Assembly (NCBI GenBank): GCA_021809435.1
Contig: JAKBAD010000002.1
Coordinates: forward strand, 62,001-126,000
From: Pseudomonadota bacterium
Lineage (GTDB): Bacteria > Pseudomonadota > Alphaproteobacteria > Acetobacterales > Acetobacteraceae
DNA length: 64,000 nucleotides
Direction of reading: 5' to 3'
Made by a program: the position numbers and the translations under genes
Notes under the pieces: model-generated
Told to the model about the DNA's origin: nothing
Databases searched by the model: none
What the model saw: the letters and a program-made list of their open reading frames with translations, nothing else
Shown: positions 16,335 to 23,925 of the stretch, one piece after another
Position numbering within the stretch: position 1 is the stretch's first letter
How the letters are laid out: each line of letters opens with the position of its first letter

Positions 16335-17723
16335 TTATTTCTGGGGAATGAGTTCGCCCTCGACCACGTAACGGCGGGGGCGGAAGAAGGCGACACCCGC
16401 CACCAGCGTGCCAATGCCAACCAAAGCCGTGGTGAGGTTGAAGGTGGAGATGGCATAGAGCCCGACGGTCATGAGCGAGATGGCGCTGACGAACGGGTAC
16501 ACACCATAGAGCAGAAAATGCCCCCACGAGGTGCGATAGGCCGTGCGGTGCACCCAGGCGCAGGCCAGCCCCGCCATGCCGAAATAAAACGCCACTTGCA
16601 GGCCCGAGGCGGTGACGGCATCGGAGAGAATGGCGCTGACGGAGGGCATGAAGCCGGTGAGCAGAATGCCCACCAAGCCAGAGCCAATCAGCCACCAGGT
16701 GGCGGTGCTGGGGTTTTGCGTGCGCGGCGACACATGCCCAAACGCGGCCGGCAACGCGCCATCTCGCCCCATGGCGAACAGCGTGCGCGTGACCTGGAGC
16801 ATGCCGGTTTGCACCGTGGCGGCCGAGGAGAAAATAACCGCCACCGACACCACCAGCCCGCCCACGCGCCCAAGCCCGGCGGAGAGCGCGATGTTGTAGA
16901 GCAGATTGCTCGAATCATTGCCCGTATCGGCGGCGCTTAACAGCAGCAGCGTGACGATGGCGAACAGCGAGTAGAGAAAAATGGTGACAAACACACCCGA
17001 CAAACCGCCATTGCCCGCCGCGTGCGCGCCATTGGCGGTTTCCTCGCCCAGATTGGCCGTGACATCCCAGCCCCAATAGAGGAAAATGACGATCAGCGCG
17101 GCGGCGGAGAATTCCGGCATCGAGGCGGTGTGGAAGAAGAAGCTCGGCGAATAATCGGCCATGGTGAAGGGGTTGGCGGGCATTGCGCCGTGGCTGTGAA
17201 TGACCGCCGCCAGCCCCACGAACAACAGCACCAGCATCTCGAACGCGACCATGAAAATCTGCGCGTAGGAGGTGGTTTTGATGCCAAACATAATCACCCC
17301 GACAATGGCGAAAAACCATGCCACCGAAAGCCCGGTGGTGATGGCGACATTATTGGCGAGGGCGGGATTGATGAAATCGAGCACGGCGGTGGAGAGCGGC
17401 ACCACGCCTGAGATGATGAAGATCATCTGCGCCGTGATCAGCGCCCAGCCTGACATGAAGCCGAAGAATTTGCCAAAGGTGAGGCTGACCCAGTTAAAGG
17501 CCGCGCCCGCATGGGTGACATGGCGGTTGAGCGCCTTGTAGGCCAGCGCGATGCCCAACATGGGCACGGCGAAAATGAGTACATAAAGCGGGCTGCGCAG
17601 GGCGGCGGTGGTAATCAGCCCGCCCATGGCCAGCGATATGGCATTGGCCGGGCCAGACCCAGCCACGCCGAGCGTGAGGGATTCGAAAAAAGACAAAGAG
17701 TCCTTGCGCAGACTATGGGTCAT
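16335..17723 (-). CDS. APC family amino acid/polyamine permease
   Basis: This 462-residue integral membrane protein has about 12 hydrophobic segments and an APC-type N-terminus (SLTLGVAGSGPANAISLAMG). The ATG at 17723 is chosen because AGGAG lies 8 bases upstream; longer frames run into the next permease gene. It sits between an NCS1 permease and an aldehyde dehydrogenase in a leftward catabolic operon and probably imports an amino acid, polyamine or related amine. Confidence 0.9.
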   Translation of the reverse strand: MTHSLRKDSLSFFESLTLGVAGSGPANAISLAMGGLITTAALRSPLYVLIFAVPMLGIALAYKALNRHVTHAGAAFNWVSLTFGKFFGFMSGWALITAQMIFIISGVVPLSTAVLDFINPALANNVAITTGLSVAWFFAIVGVIMFGIKTTSYAQIFMVAFEMLVLLFVGLAAVIHSHGAMPANPFTMADYSPSFFFHTASMPEFSAAALIVIFLYWGWDVTANLGEETANGAHAAGNGGLSGVFVTIFLYSLFAIVTLLLLSAADTGNDSSNLLYNIALSAGLGRVGGLVVSVAVIFSSAATVQTGMLQVTRTLFAMGRDGALPAAFGHVSPRTQNPSTATWWLIGSGLVGILLTGFMPSVSAILSDAVTASGLQVAFYFGMAGLACAWVHRTAYRTSWGHFLLYGVYPFVSAISLMTVGLYAISTFNLTTALVGIGTLVAGVAFFRPRRYVVEGELIPQK

Positions 17724-17775
17724 GGTCGCGGCTCCTGTTGCGGGGATAAAGGAGGGCGGCGCGCGCCGCCCCTGT

Positions 17776-19164
17776 TCAGGCGGCGGGTGAGAGGCTGGGC
17801 GCGGGCGAGAATTTCTTGGCCAGCACGTAATAAACCGGGCTGATGACCGCGATGCCCACAATCCAGGAAATATCAACCCCGCCCAGCATATTGGCCACCG
17901 GGCCGGTGTAGAGCGTGGTATCGACAAAGGGCAGCTGAATGAGAATGCCCAGAATATAGCAGGCGATGGCGGGTTTGTTGAACCGCCCGTAAATGCCACC
18001 TTCGGGGCGGAAGAAGGCATCGACGTCATAATCGCCGTGGCGCACCAGGTAGAAATCAACCAGATTGATCGCGGTCCAGGGCACCAGAACATAGAGCAGC
18101 AGCAAAATGAAGTTCGTGTAGTTGGTGAGGAAATTGCCCGCCGCGAACAATGCGATTCCCAAACCGATGACGGTGATGGCAATGGCGGTCACCACCCGCG
18201 CCACTGGCCCGGCTTTCCAGTTGGGCATGAAGGTATGCACCAGCGTGATGGTGGAGAGCACGCCGCAATATAAATTCATGGCGTTGGTGCCCGCGATGCC
18301 AATGGAGAAAATGGCCACGATGGGAATGGCGGCCGCGCCCGTGAAGGCGGTGAGCCCGCCCACCGGATCGCCATTGGCGGCGACGAGGCCGAGCAGCGCG
18401 CCCAGCACCATGGGCAAAATGGAGCCCAGCGTGCAGCCCCAATAAGAGGCCCAGAAAGCCGGCACGGCGCCGGTGTCGTGGGGCATGTAGCGCGTATAAT
18501 CCGAGACATAGGGCGCATAGGCGATCTGCCAGAGCGCGCCGACCGAAATCATCGAGCAAAAGCCGGCGAGGGTGAAGCTGTTCATGTGCGAGAGCCCGGC
18601 GGGCAGGCCGTGCACGAACACCATCCACACAAAGGTGAGCAGCAGCGCGCCACCCGAGGCGTAAGTGAGCACGCGGGCATAAGCATGAATGAGATCGTGC
18701 CCGAAAATAGTGGCGATGACCGAAATCACCGCGATGGCGGTAATCAGCAGATTGGCGTTGACATGAGGCAAAATGGTCGCCAGCGACTGCCCGCCCAGCA
18801 CAATGTTGGAGGCCAGAAACCCGACATACATGACAATGACAATGGCCACCACCAGCACGGCCCCCATGGTGCCAAACTGCCCGCGCGTCTGCACCATTTG
18901 CGGCACGCCCAGTTGCGGGCCCTGTGCCGCGTGCAAGGCCATGAAGATGGCACCAACCAGATTGCCAATCGCGATGGACGCGATGGCCGAGACAAAATCA
19001 AGCTTGAACACCGTTGTCGCCAGCGCGCCGGTGACGATGGTGAGCATCATGATATTGGAGCCGAACCAGATGGTGAACAGGTCACGGAACGTGCCATGAC
19101 GCTGATCTTTGGGAATCTGGTAGATGGTGTGCTGCTCGACAGCACCTGGGCGTTCGCTAGCCAT
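17776..19164 (-). CDS. NCS1 family permease (second copy type)
   Basis: This 462-residue NCS1 carrier has about 12 hydrophobic segments and the motifs HAAQGPQLGVPQMVQTRGQFG (interrupted copy of the family signature) and YAPYVSDYTRYMP. It differs clearly from the NCS1 gene at 6856, so this is not a recent duplication. AGGAG precedes the ATG. It is the first gene of the long leftward operon, followed after 52 bases by an APC permease; two importers in tandem imply more than one related substrate or a substrate plus its precursor. Confidence 0.9.
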   Translation of the reverse strand: MASERPGAVEQHTIYQIPKDQRHGTFRDLFTIWFGSNIMMLTIVTGALATTVFKLDFVSAIASIAIGNLVGAIFMALHAAQGPQLGVPQMVQTRGQFGTMGAVLVVAIVIVMYVGFLASNIVLGGQSLATILPHVNANLLITAIAVISVIATIFGHDLIHAYARVLTYASGGALLLTFVWMVFVHGLPAGLSHMNSFTLAGFCSMISVGALWQIAYAPYVSDYTRYMPHDTGAVPAFWASYWGCTLGSILPMVLGALLGLVAANGDPVGGLTAFTGAAAIPIVAIFSIGIAGTNAMNLYCGVLSTITLVHTFMPNWKAGPVARVVTAIAITVIGLGIALFAAGNFLTNYTNFILLLLYVLVPWTAINLVDFYLVRHGDYDVDAFFRPEGGIYGRFNKPAIACYILGILIQLPFVDTTLYTGPVANMLGGVDISWIVGIAVISPVYYVLAKKFSPAPSLSPAA

Positions 19165-19490
19165 GAGCGGTCTCCTGGGGGTTGAAGCACCGAGAGGGTG
19201 CGAAAGGCGGCCGTATCAAAGACGCAAAAAATGGTCGGAGCGTGCAGCACGGCACTCTGATCGAGCTTACCTCACGCGGAACACGAGCCATGCTCGCGAC
19301 CACTCCCCTTGTCTTTGTTGCTTCAAGATTACACAAACCATTAAGGATTTTGCATTGAATTTATCGAACCAGCGGCGAGCCTTCACCATAGCCATGATGA
19401 AAGATAAGGCATGACGCGGTGCACACAGATTAAACCGCAGGCAAACCAAGATGGCTTGGATCACGTGGCGGGCTTTGCTACAAGCATGTC
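19165..19490. other. Divergent promoter region without a gene
   Basis: This 326-base gap separates the leftward NCS1 permease operon from the rightward M20 deacylase gene and must hold both promoters. Its middle part is clearly AT-richer than the surroundings (about 19320-19400). I see no credible coding frame, RNA gene or strong palindrome. Confidence 0.5.
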
Positions 19491-20624
19491 ATGCCCAACA
19501 CCGTTGAAATGCTGGCGGCGCTTGCCGCTTTCCCCACCATCAGCGCCGACAGTAACGAAGCCCTGATCCGCTTCGCCGCGCAAGCGATTACCCAGGCGGG
19601 CGGGCGGATTGAAAATCTTGCTGGTTCGGTAAAGGGAAAATTCAACCTCATGGCCAGCTTCGGTCCCGTCGCGGGGGCGGGTATCGTGCTGTCTGGCCAT
19701 AGTGATGTGGTGCCCGTGGCGGGGCAAAACTGGCACTCCGCCCCCTTCTCCTTAACCGAGCGCGAAGGGCGGCTGCATGCCCGCGGCGCCTCTGACATGA
19801 AGGGGTTTCTGGCCGCCATGCTCACCGCCGCCGCGCGCTGCGAGGTGGCCAAACTCACGCGCCCCCTGCATCTTATTTTTTCATATGACGAGGAAATCGG
19901 CTGTGTTGGCGTGCGAGATCTGCTCGCGCGGCTGGCGGCGGAAAGGTTTGTGGCCCAGGGGGTCATCATCGGCGAGCCGACCGAGGGGCGGGTGATCACG
20001 GGCCATAAGGGTAAAATCGCCGGCTGCCTGTGCTGCCGGGGCCGCGCCGCCCACTCGGCCAACCCGGCGCTGGGGTGCAACGCCATCATGCTGGCCGCCG
20101 ATATGCTGAGCGAGATGCGCGCCCTGCAAACCGAATTGATGCAAGGCCCCCGCGATGATGCCTACCCGTTCCCCTTCACCAGCCTGCATGCCGGGCGCAT
20201 CAAGGGCGGCGTGGCGCTCAACATTGTGCCCGATGCCTGCGAGATCGAATTCGAGCTGCGTCATCTGGCCGGCACCGATACCGATGCCCTGCTGGCGCGC
20301 CTGCGGGCGGCGGGGGCGCGAATCGGCGCGGCCTCCAACGGCGGCACGGTAACGCTGGAGGTCACCAACCACTATCCAGGCCTCGAGACCCCGCGCGGCG
20401 CCGCCATCACACAAATCGCCCTGGCGGCGGCGGGGCGCGATGAAACCGGCAAGATCGGCTTTGGCACCGAGGCCGGGCTGTTCGCCGAAAGCCTGGGGCT
20501 GGAAACCGTGATTTGCGGCCCCGGCAGCATAGACCGCGCGCATAAAGCCGATGAATATGTCACGCGCGATGAGCTGGCCGCGTGCGATGCGTTTCTCGAC
20601 CGGATCATCGCCACCCTGACCTGA
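19491..20624 (+). CDS. M20 family metallopeptidase, acetylornithine deacetylase-like
   Basis: This 377-residue protein is a dizinc M20 amidohydrolase close to ArgE. It shows the first metal site in LSGHSDVVPVAGQNW, the bridging aspartate in ARGASDMKGF and the catalytic glutamate pair in YDEEIGCVGV. The dimerisation domain follows in the middle third. ArgE removes acetyl from N-acetylornithine, but location in a nitrogen-catabolism cluster makes another N-acyl amine substrate equally possible. It ends three bases before the 3' end of the convergent LysR gene. Confidence 0.88.
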   Translation: MPNTVEMLAALAAFPTISADSNEALIRFAAQAITQAGGRIENLAGSVKGKFNLMASFGPVAGAGIVLSGHSDVVPVAGQNWHSAPFSLTEREGRLHARGASDMKGFLAAMLTAAARCEVAKLTRPLHLIFSYDEEIGCVGVRDLLARLAAERFVAQGVIIGEPTEGRVITGHKGKIAGCLCCRGRAAHSANPALGCNAIMLAADMLSEMRALQTELMQGPRDDAYPFPFTSLHAGRIKGGVALNIVPDACEIEFELRHLAGTDTDALLARLRAAGARIGAASNGGTVTLEVTNHYPGLETPRGAAITQIALAAAGRDETGKIGFGTEAGLFAESLGLETVICGPGSIDRAHKADEYVTRDELAACDAFLDRIIATLT

Positions 20625-20627
20625 CCC

Positions 20628-21545
20628 TCAGCACGTGCCTGGCAGCGGCTTACCCTCCAGCAATTCCCGGCACAGCTCTATAAACGCCTCGGCGGTGGGG
20701 GTGCGGCGCATGCCGCGAAACAGCGCGATGCCGTAAACCAGTGGACGGAGCGAATCCTCGAGCGCCAGATAAGATAATTTCCGGCCATCGAGGGTGGAGA
20801 GATTGCGCGGCCGGGCATTGGCGAGACTATACCCCTCGCCACGCCCGACAAGGCTGCGAATGACATCGATATAGCCATAGCGCCCGGCAATATTCGGGTT
20901 CACCCCGGCCTGGCGGAATAGCGAGAGAAAATAATCGCGGCTCATGGGCAGATCGAGCAGCAAAAAATTATCCTCGGCCAGTTCGCGCAGCATCACCGAG
21001 CGGCGGCGCGCGAACGGGTGCGCGGTGCCGACATAAGCATAAGGCTGCACGGGCGCGAGCGGCAAAAACTCAAAATCAGGCGGAATGGCCAGATCGTAAG
21101 TCAGCAGCAAGGCAATCCGCCCCGCGCGCAAATGCTCAAACAACTCGATCTGGCTGCCCGCGATCGCGGCGGCGCGCGCCGCCTCATGCCGGCGCCGAAA
21201 CTGGCTGAGCAATTCTGGCGCCACCAGGGGAAATAACGTCGAGAGGCAGCCAACCTCCAGCGGTCCGGCCACGCGCGCCGAGATCTCGAGCGCCGAATTT
21301 TCCACCTCCTCGGCCTGCAGCAGCAGCGCCCGCGCCTCGCGCAGAAAACGCTGCCCCTCGGCGGTGAGCGAGAGCCCCTGGGCATGATGGCGAATGAAGA
21401 GCTGAATGCCATAGGCGTCCTCGAGCGCGGTAATGGCCGAGGAAATGGAGGGCTGGGAAATATTCACCCGCTCCGAGGCCAGCGTGATGCTGCCGGTCTC
21501 GGCGGTGGCGACAAAATAAGCGATCTGCTTGAGGGTAAAACGCAT
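20628..21545 (-). CDS. LysR family transcriptional regulator
   Basis: This 305-residue regulator has the LysR DNA-binding domain (LKQIAYFVATAETGSITLAS, then NISQPSISSAITALE) and an effector domain. It resembles the regulators in the CbbR/NAC-like half of the family only loosely. It is divergent from the DUF1028 gene with a 94-base gap, and probably controls that gene and perhaps the deacylase or the permease operon. Confidence 0.9.
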   Translation of the reverse strand: MRFTLKQIAYFVATAETGSITLASERVNISQPSISSAITALEDAYGIQLFIRHHAQGLSLTAEGQRFLREARALLLQAEEVENSALEISARVAGPLEVGCLSTLFPLVAPELLSQFRRRHEAARAAAIAGSQIELFEHLRAGRIALLLTYDLAIPPDFEFLPLAPVQPYAYVGTAHPFARRRSVMLRELAEDNFLLLDLPMSRDYFLSLFRQAGVNPNIAGRYGYIDVIRSLVGRGEGYSLANARPRNLSTLDGRKLSYLALEDSLRPLVYGIALFRGMRRTPTAEAFIELCRELLEGKPLPGTC

Positions 21546-21639
21546 GGATTAGGGGTTTCCGAAGCCAAGCCTTGGCAGATTATGTTTTACAGAGCCACCG
21601 CCAAAGGCAACATGAAAATACCAAAAAGGAGTGCCGCCC

Positions 21640-22317
21640 ATGACCTTTTCCCTCATCGCGCGTTGCCCGCGCACCGGCCAGTTCGCCGTGGGCGTCACCT
21701 CGTCATCGCCCGCTGTCGGCGCGCGCTGCGCCTTTGCCCGCGCGGGTCTGGGGGCGGCGACCAGCCAAAACATCACCGACCCGCGGTTGGGCCCTGGCCT
21801 GCTCGATGCCCTGGCCAACACCCACACGGCCGAGGCCGCTCTGGCGCGGGTGCTGGCCCAAGCCCCTCACCCCGGCTACCGCCAGCTCACCGTGCTGGGC
21901 GCCAGCGGCCCGGGGGCGGCATGGTCGGGCGCCCATACGCTTGGCGTGCACGCCCAAGCGGTGGGCGAGCATGCGGTCTCGGCGGGCAATCTGCTCGCCA
22001 CGGCCCGCGTGCCCGGCGAGGTGGTGGCGGCATTCGCGGCCACCGACCCCGAGACCGAACTCGGCGCGCGGGTGATTGGCGCCTTGCAAGCCGGGTTGGC
22101 GGCGGGGGGCGAGGCTGGGCCCATCCGCTCGGCCGGGCTGCTTGTGGTAGCCGCCCAAGCCTGGCCGCTGGCCGATTTGCGGGTGGACTGGCACGACGAG
22201 CCGCTGACCGAACTGGCCCGACTGTGGGCGCTGTGGGCACCGCAGATGCACGACTACGTCACCCGCGCGCTCACCCCCGCCGCCGCGCCCGCCTATGGTG
22301 TGCCCGGCGACGAATAA
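21640..22317 (+). CDS. DUF1028 family protein
   Basis: This 225-residue protein begins TFSLIARCPRTGQFAVGVTS, the conserved opening of DUF1028 proteins, an Ntn-hydrolase-like family of unknown reaction often encoded near RidA proteins, M20 amidases and amino acid transporters. The ATG at 21640 follows AAGGAG by 8 bases; a GTG at 21631 overlaps that site and is less likely. The convergent RidA gene ends eight bases away. Confidence 0.87.
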   Translation: MTFSLIARCPRTGQFAVGVTSSSPAVGARCAFARAGLGAATSQNITDPRLGPGLLDALANTHTAEAALARVLAQAPHPGYRQLTVLGASGPGAAWSGAHTLGVHAQAVGEHAVSAGNLLATARVPGEVVAAFAATDPETELGARVIGALQAGLAAGGEAGPIRSAGLLVVAAQAWPLADLRVDWHDEPLTELARLWALWAPQMHDYVTRALTPAAAPAYGVPGDE

Positions 22318-22325
22318 CCCCCCGC

Positions 22326-22733
22326 TCACGGCAGCTCGGCGATGATATCCACCTCCACCAGCCATTCCGGCCGGGCCAGCGCCACCACCACCAGCCCGGT
22401 GAACACCGGATAAACGCCCTTCATCCACCGCCCCAGCACGCGATAAACCGGCTCGCGGTGGCGAATATCGGTGAGATAGACGGTCACCTTGCAAATGGTC
22501 TCCAGCCCCGCGCCACATTCGCCGAGCAGCAGCGTGATGTTCGCCATCACCTTCTCGGCCTGGCCGCTGGGGTCGCCCACCGCCACGTTCTCGCGCGTGT
22601 CGAGATCCTGTGCCACCTGGCCGCGCAGATAAATGGTCTTGCCCGCGACCACCGCCTGGCAAAGGTCATTGTCGAGCCGCTGCTCGGGGTAGGTATCTTT
22701 GGTGTTGAATGGGCGGATGCGCTTATGGATCAT
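22326..22733 (-). CDS. RidA family deaminase
   Basis: This 135-residue protein belongs to the RidA/YjgF/Rid family, which hydrolyses reactive enamine/imine intermediates to ketoacids and ammonia. It has the late ARPEWLVEVDIIAELP segment with the arginine that binds the substrate carboxylate. The ATG at 22733 has GAGG at proper spacing; the ATG at 22739 directly abuts it. It matches the presence of amine-oxidising enzymes nearby. Confidence 0.88.
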   Translation of the reverse strand: MIHKRIRPFNTKDTYPEQRLDNDLCQAVVAGKTIYLRGQVAQDLDTRENVAVGDPSGQAEKVMANITLLLGECGAGLETICKVTVYLTDIRHREPVYRVLGRWMKGVYPVFTGLVVVALARPEWLVEVDIIAELP

Positions 22734-22833
22734 GGTCATCCTCGTTTGCGGTTATACACTCCGGCCTATGGCCAAACCCAATGTGGCACTCGCCCATAAT
22801 TTCATAAAGCGGATACTGACGGCGATCGGCTTC

Positions 22834-22847
22834 GATTTTTCAAAATC
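22834..22847. promoter_or_regulatory. AT-rich palindrome upstream of the glycosyltransferase/radical SAM operon
   Basis: GATTTT-TC-AAAATC is a perfect palindrome in the 230-base gap before the five-gene operon. It lies in the AT-richest part of the gap and could be an operator or part of the promoter. Confidence 0.3.
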
Positions 22848-22965
22848 AACAGCCTGTTTATTAGGCACCCGTTAGGTACCAAAAGGGGCGAACCGGCGAG
22901 AGACTATGTTCCGCATTGTGCCGAACCCGCACGGTGCTGGAAATCCGCCACATGGCGGGAGGATC

Positions 22966-23925
22966 ATGCCATCATGGGCCGTTAACATGGCGAGGATCTG
23001 GTTACCCGCCCCCCCGCCGTTCCGCCCTTGGCAAAAGGCCGAAAGCCGCGTTAATCTCGCCGGTAAAATGACCATGCCTCAGCATCGCTCCCGCGCCCCG
23101 GCGCCGCGTTTCGTGTTCGCGGTGGCGGGGGCCACGCATGTGGCTGGGCTGACCCCGGCATTGCAGGCGCTAAAGCGCGCCACCGCCGCCGAAATTATTG
23201 TCGTGCAGCGCGCCGGCGACCCGCCCGCGGCGCACGACAACCGGTTAAACGCCGCCCCGCCACCGGGCCTTGGCGCCCACCAGGCGGCCATATGGCTAAA
23301 AACCCGTCTGCACCGGCTGGTGGGGCTTGAGCGGCCCTTTTGCTACCTCGACTCCGACGTGCTGGCGCTCGGCCCTGAAATCGAGGCGATCTTTGCCCAG
23401 ACCACCGGCCCCGTGGCCTTTGCCCCCGACCACGCCACGCTCGACCAGTTTTCGCCCTATGCGGTGCGCTGCGGCTGCACCGGAGCCTGCGGCCATTTGC
23501 GCGAAGCGCTGTTTTGCACCTGGGGGCTCGATGTGCCCGGTGATTTCAGGCTGTGGAATGGCGGCGTGTTCGTGGCGCGGCCGGGCGCCGAGGCGCTGCT
23601 CGATGACTGGCACGCGCGGGCCGCCGCGCTGTTTGACGCCCCCTATTGGCGCACGCGCGACCAGGCCGCCCTGGCCGCGGCCCTGTGGCGCGCGGGCGCC
23701 CAAAACCTGCCCACCCTGGCGCCGCGTTTCAATTTCATTCTCGATTGCTGCCGGGGCCTATCAGCCGCCGCGCGCACAGCCACGCCCGCCGCCCGCCTGC
23801 CCGTGAGCCCGGCCCACCTGCCCCTGCCCGATGCCGCGGCCGTGCATCTCATCAACCACGGCGTCGGCCGCACTGGCTGGCCGCACTGGGACCATCTCGC
23901 CCATTATCTGGAGCTTGCGCCATGA
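22966..23925 (+). CDS. GT-A fold glycosyltransferase with four-cysteine motif
   Basis: This 319-residue protein is a GT-A type, nucleotide-sugar-dependent transferase, loosely GT8-like. It shows YLDSDVLAL with the metal-binding D129-S-D131, WNGGVF (W197-F202), DQAALAAALW (from D232), FNFILD and a late HLINHG. Unusually, VRCGCTGAC and a later cysteine (C169, C171, C175, C184) form a cluster resembling a metal site. The ATG at 22966 follows GGGAGG; starts at 22906, 23068 and 23074 are possible and the conserved fold begins near 23098. Its stop overlaps the start of the next glycosyltransferase gene. The cysteine motif recurs in the radical SAM protein of the same operon. Confidence 0.82.
   Translation: MPSWAVNMARIWLPAPPPFRPWQKAESRVNLAGKMTMPQHRSRAPAPRFVFAVAGATHVAGLTPALQALKRATAAEIIVVQRAGDPPAAHDNRLNAAPPPGLGAHQAAIWLKTRLHRLVGLERPFCYLDSDVLALGPEIEAIFAQTTGPVAFAPDHATLDQFSPYAVRCGCTGACGHLREALFCTWGLDVPGDFRLWNGGVFVARPGAEALLDDWHARAAALFDAPYWRTRDQAALAAALWRAGAQNLPTLAPRFNFILDCCRGLSAAARTATPAARLPVSPAHLPLPDAAAVHLINHGVGRTGWPHWDHLAHYLELAP

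Noticed and set aside
14886-16940. A 684-codon plus-strand frame opposite the aldehyde dehydrogenase and APC genes
   Set aside because: It runs across two genuine genes and has the same Arg/Gly/His-rich shadow composition.
16335-18182. A single 615-residue permease
   Set aside because: The extra N-terminal part lies within the NCS1 gene in another frame; the APC protein starts at 17723 with AGGAG.
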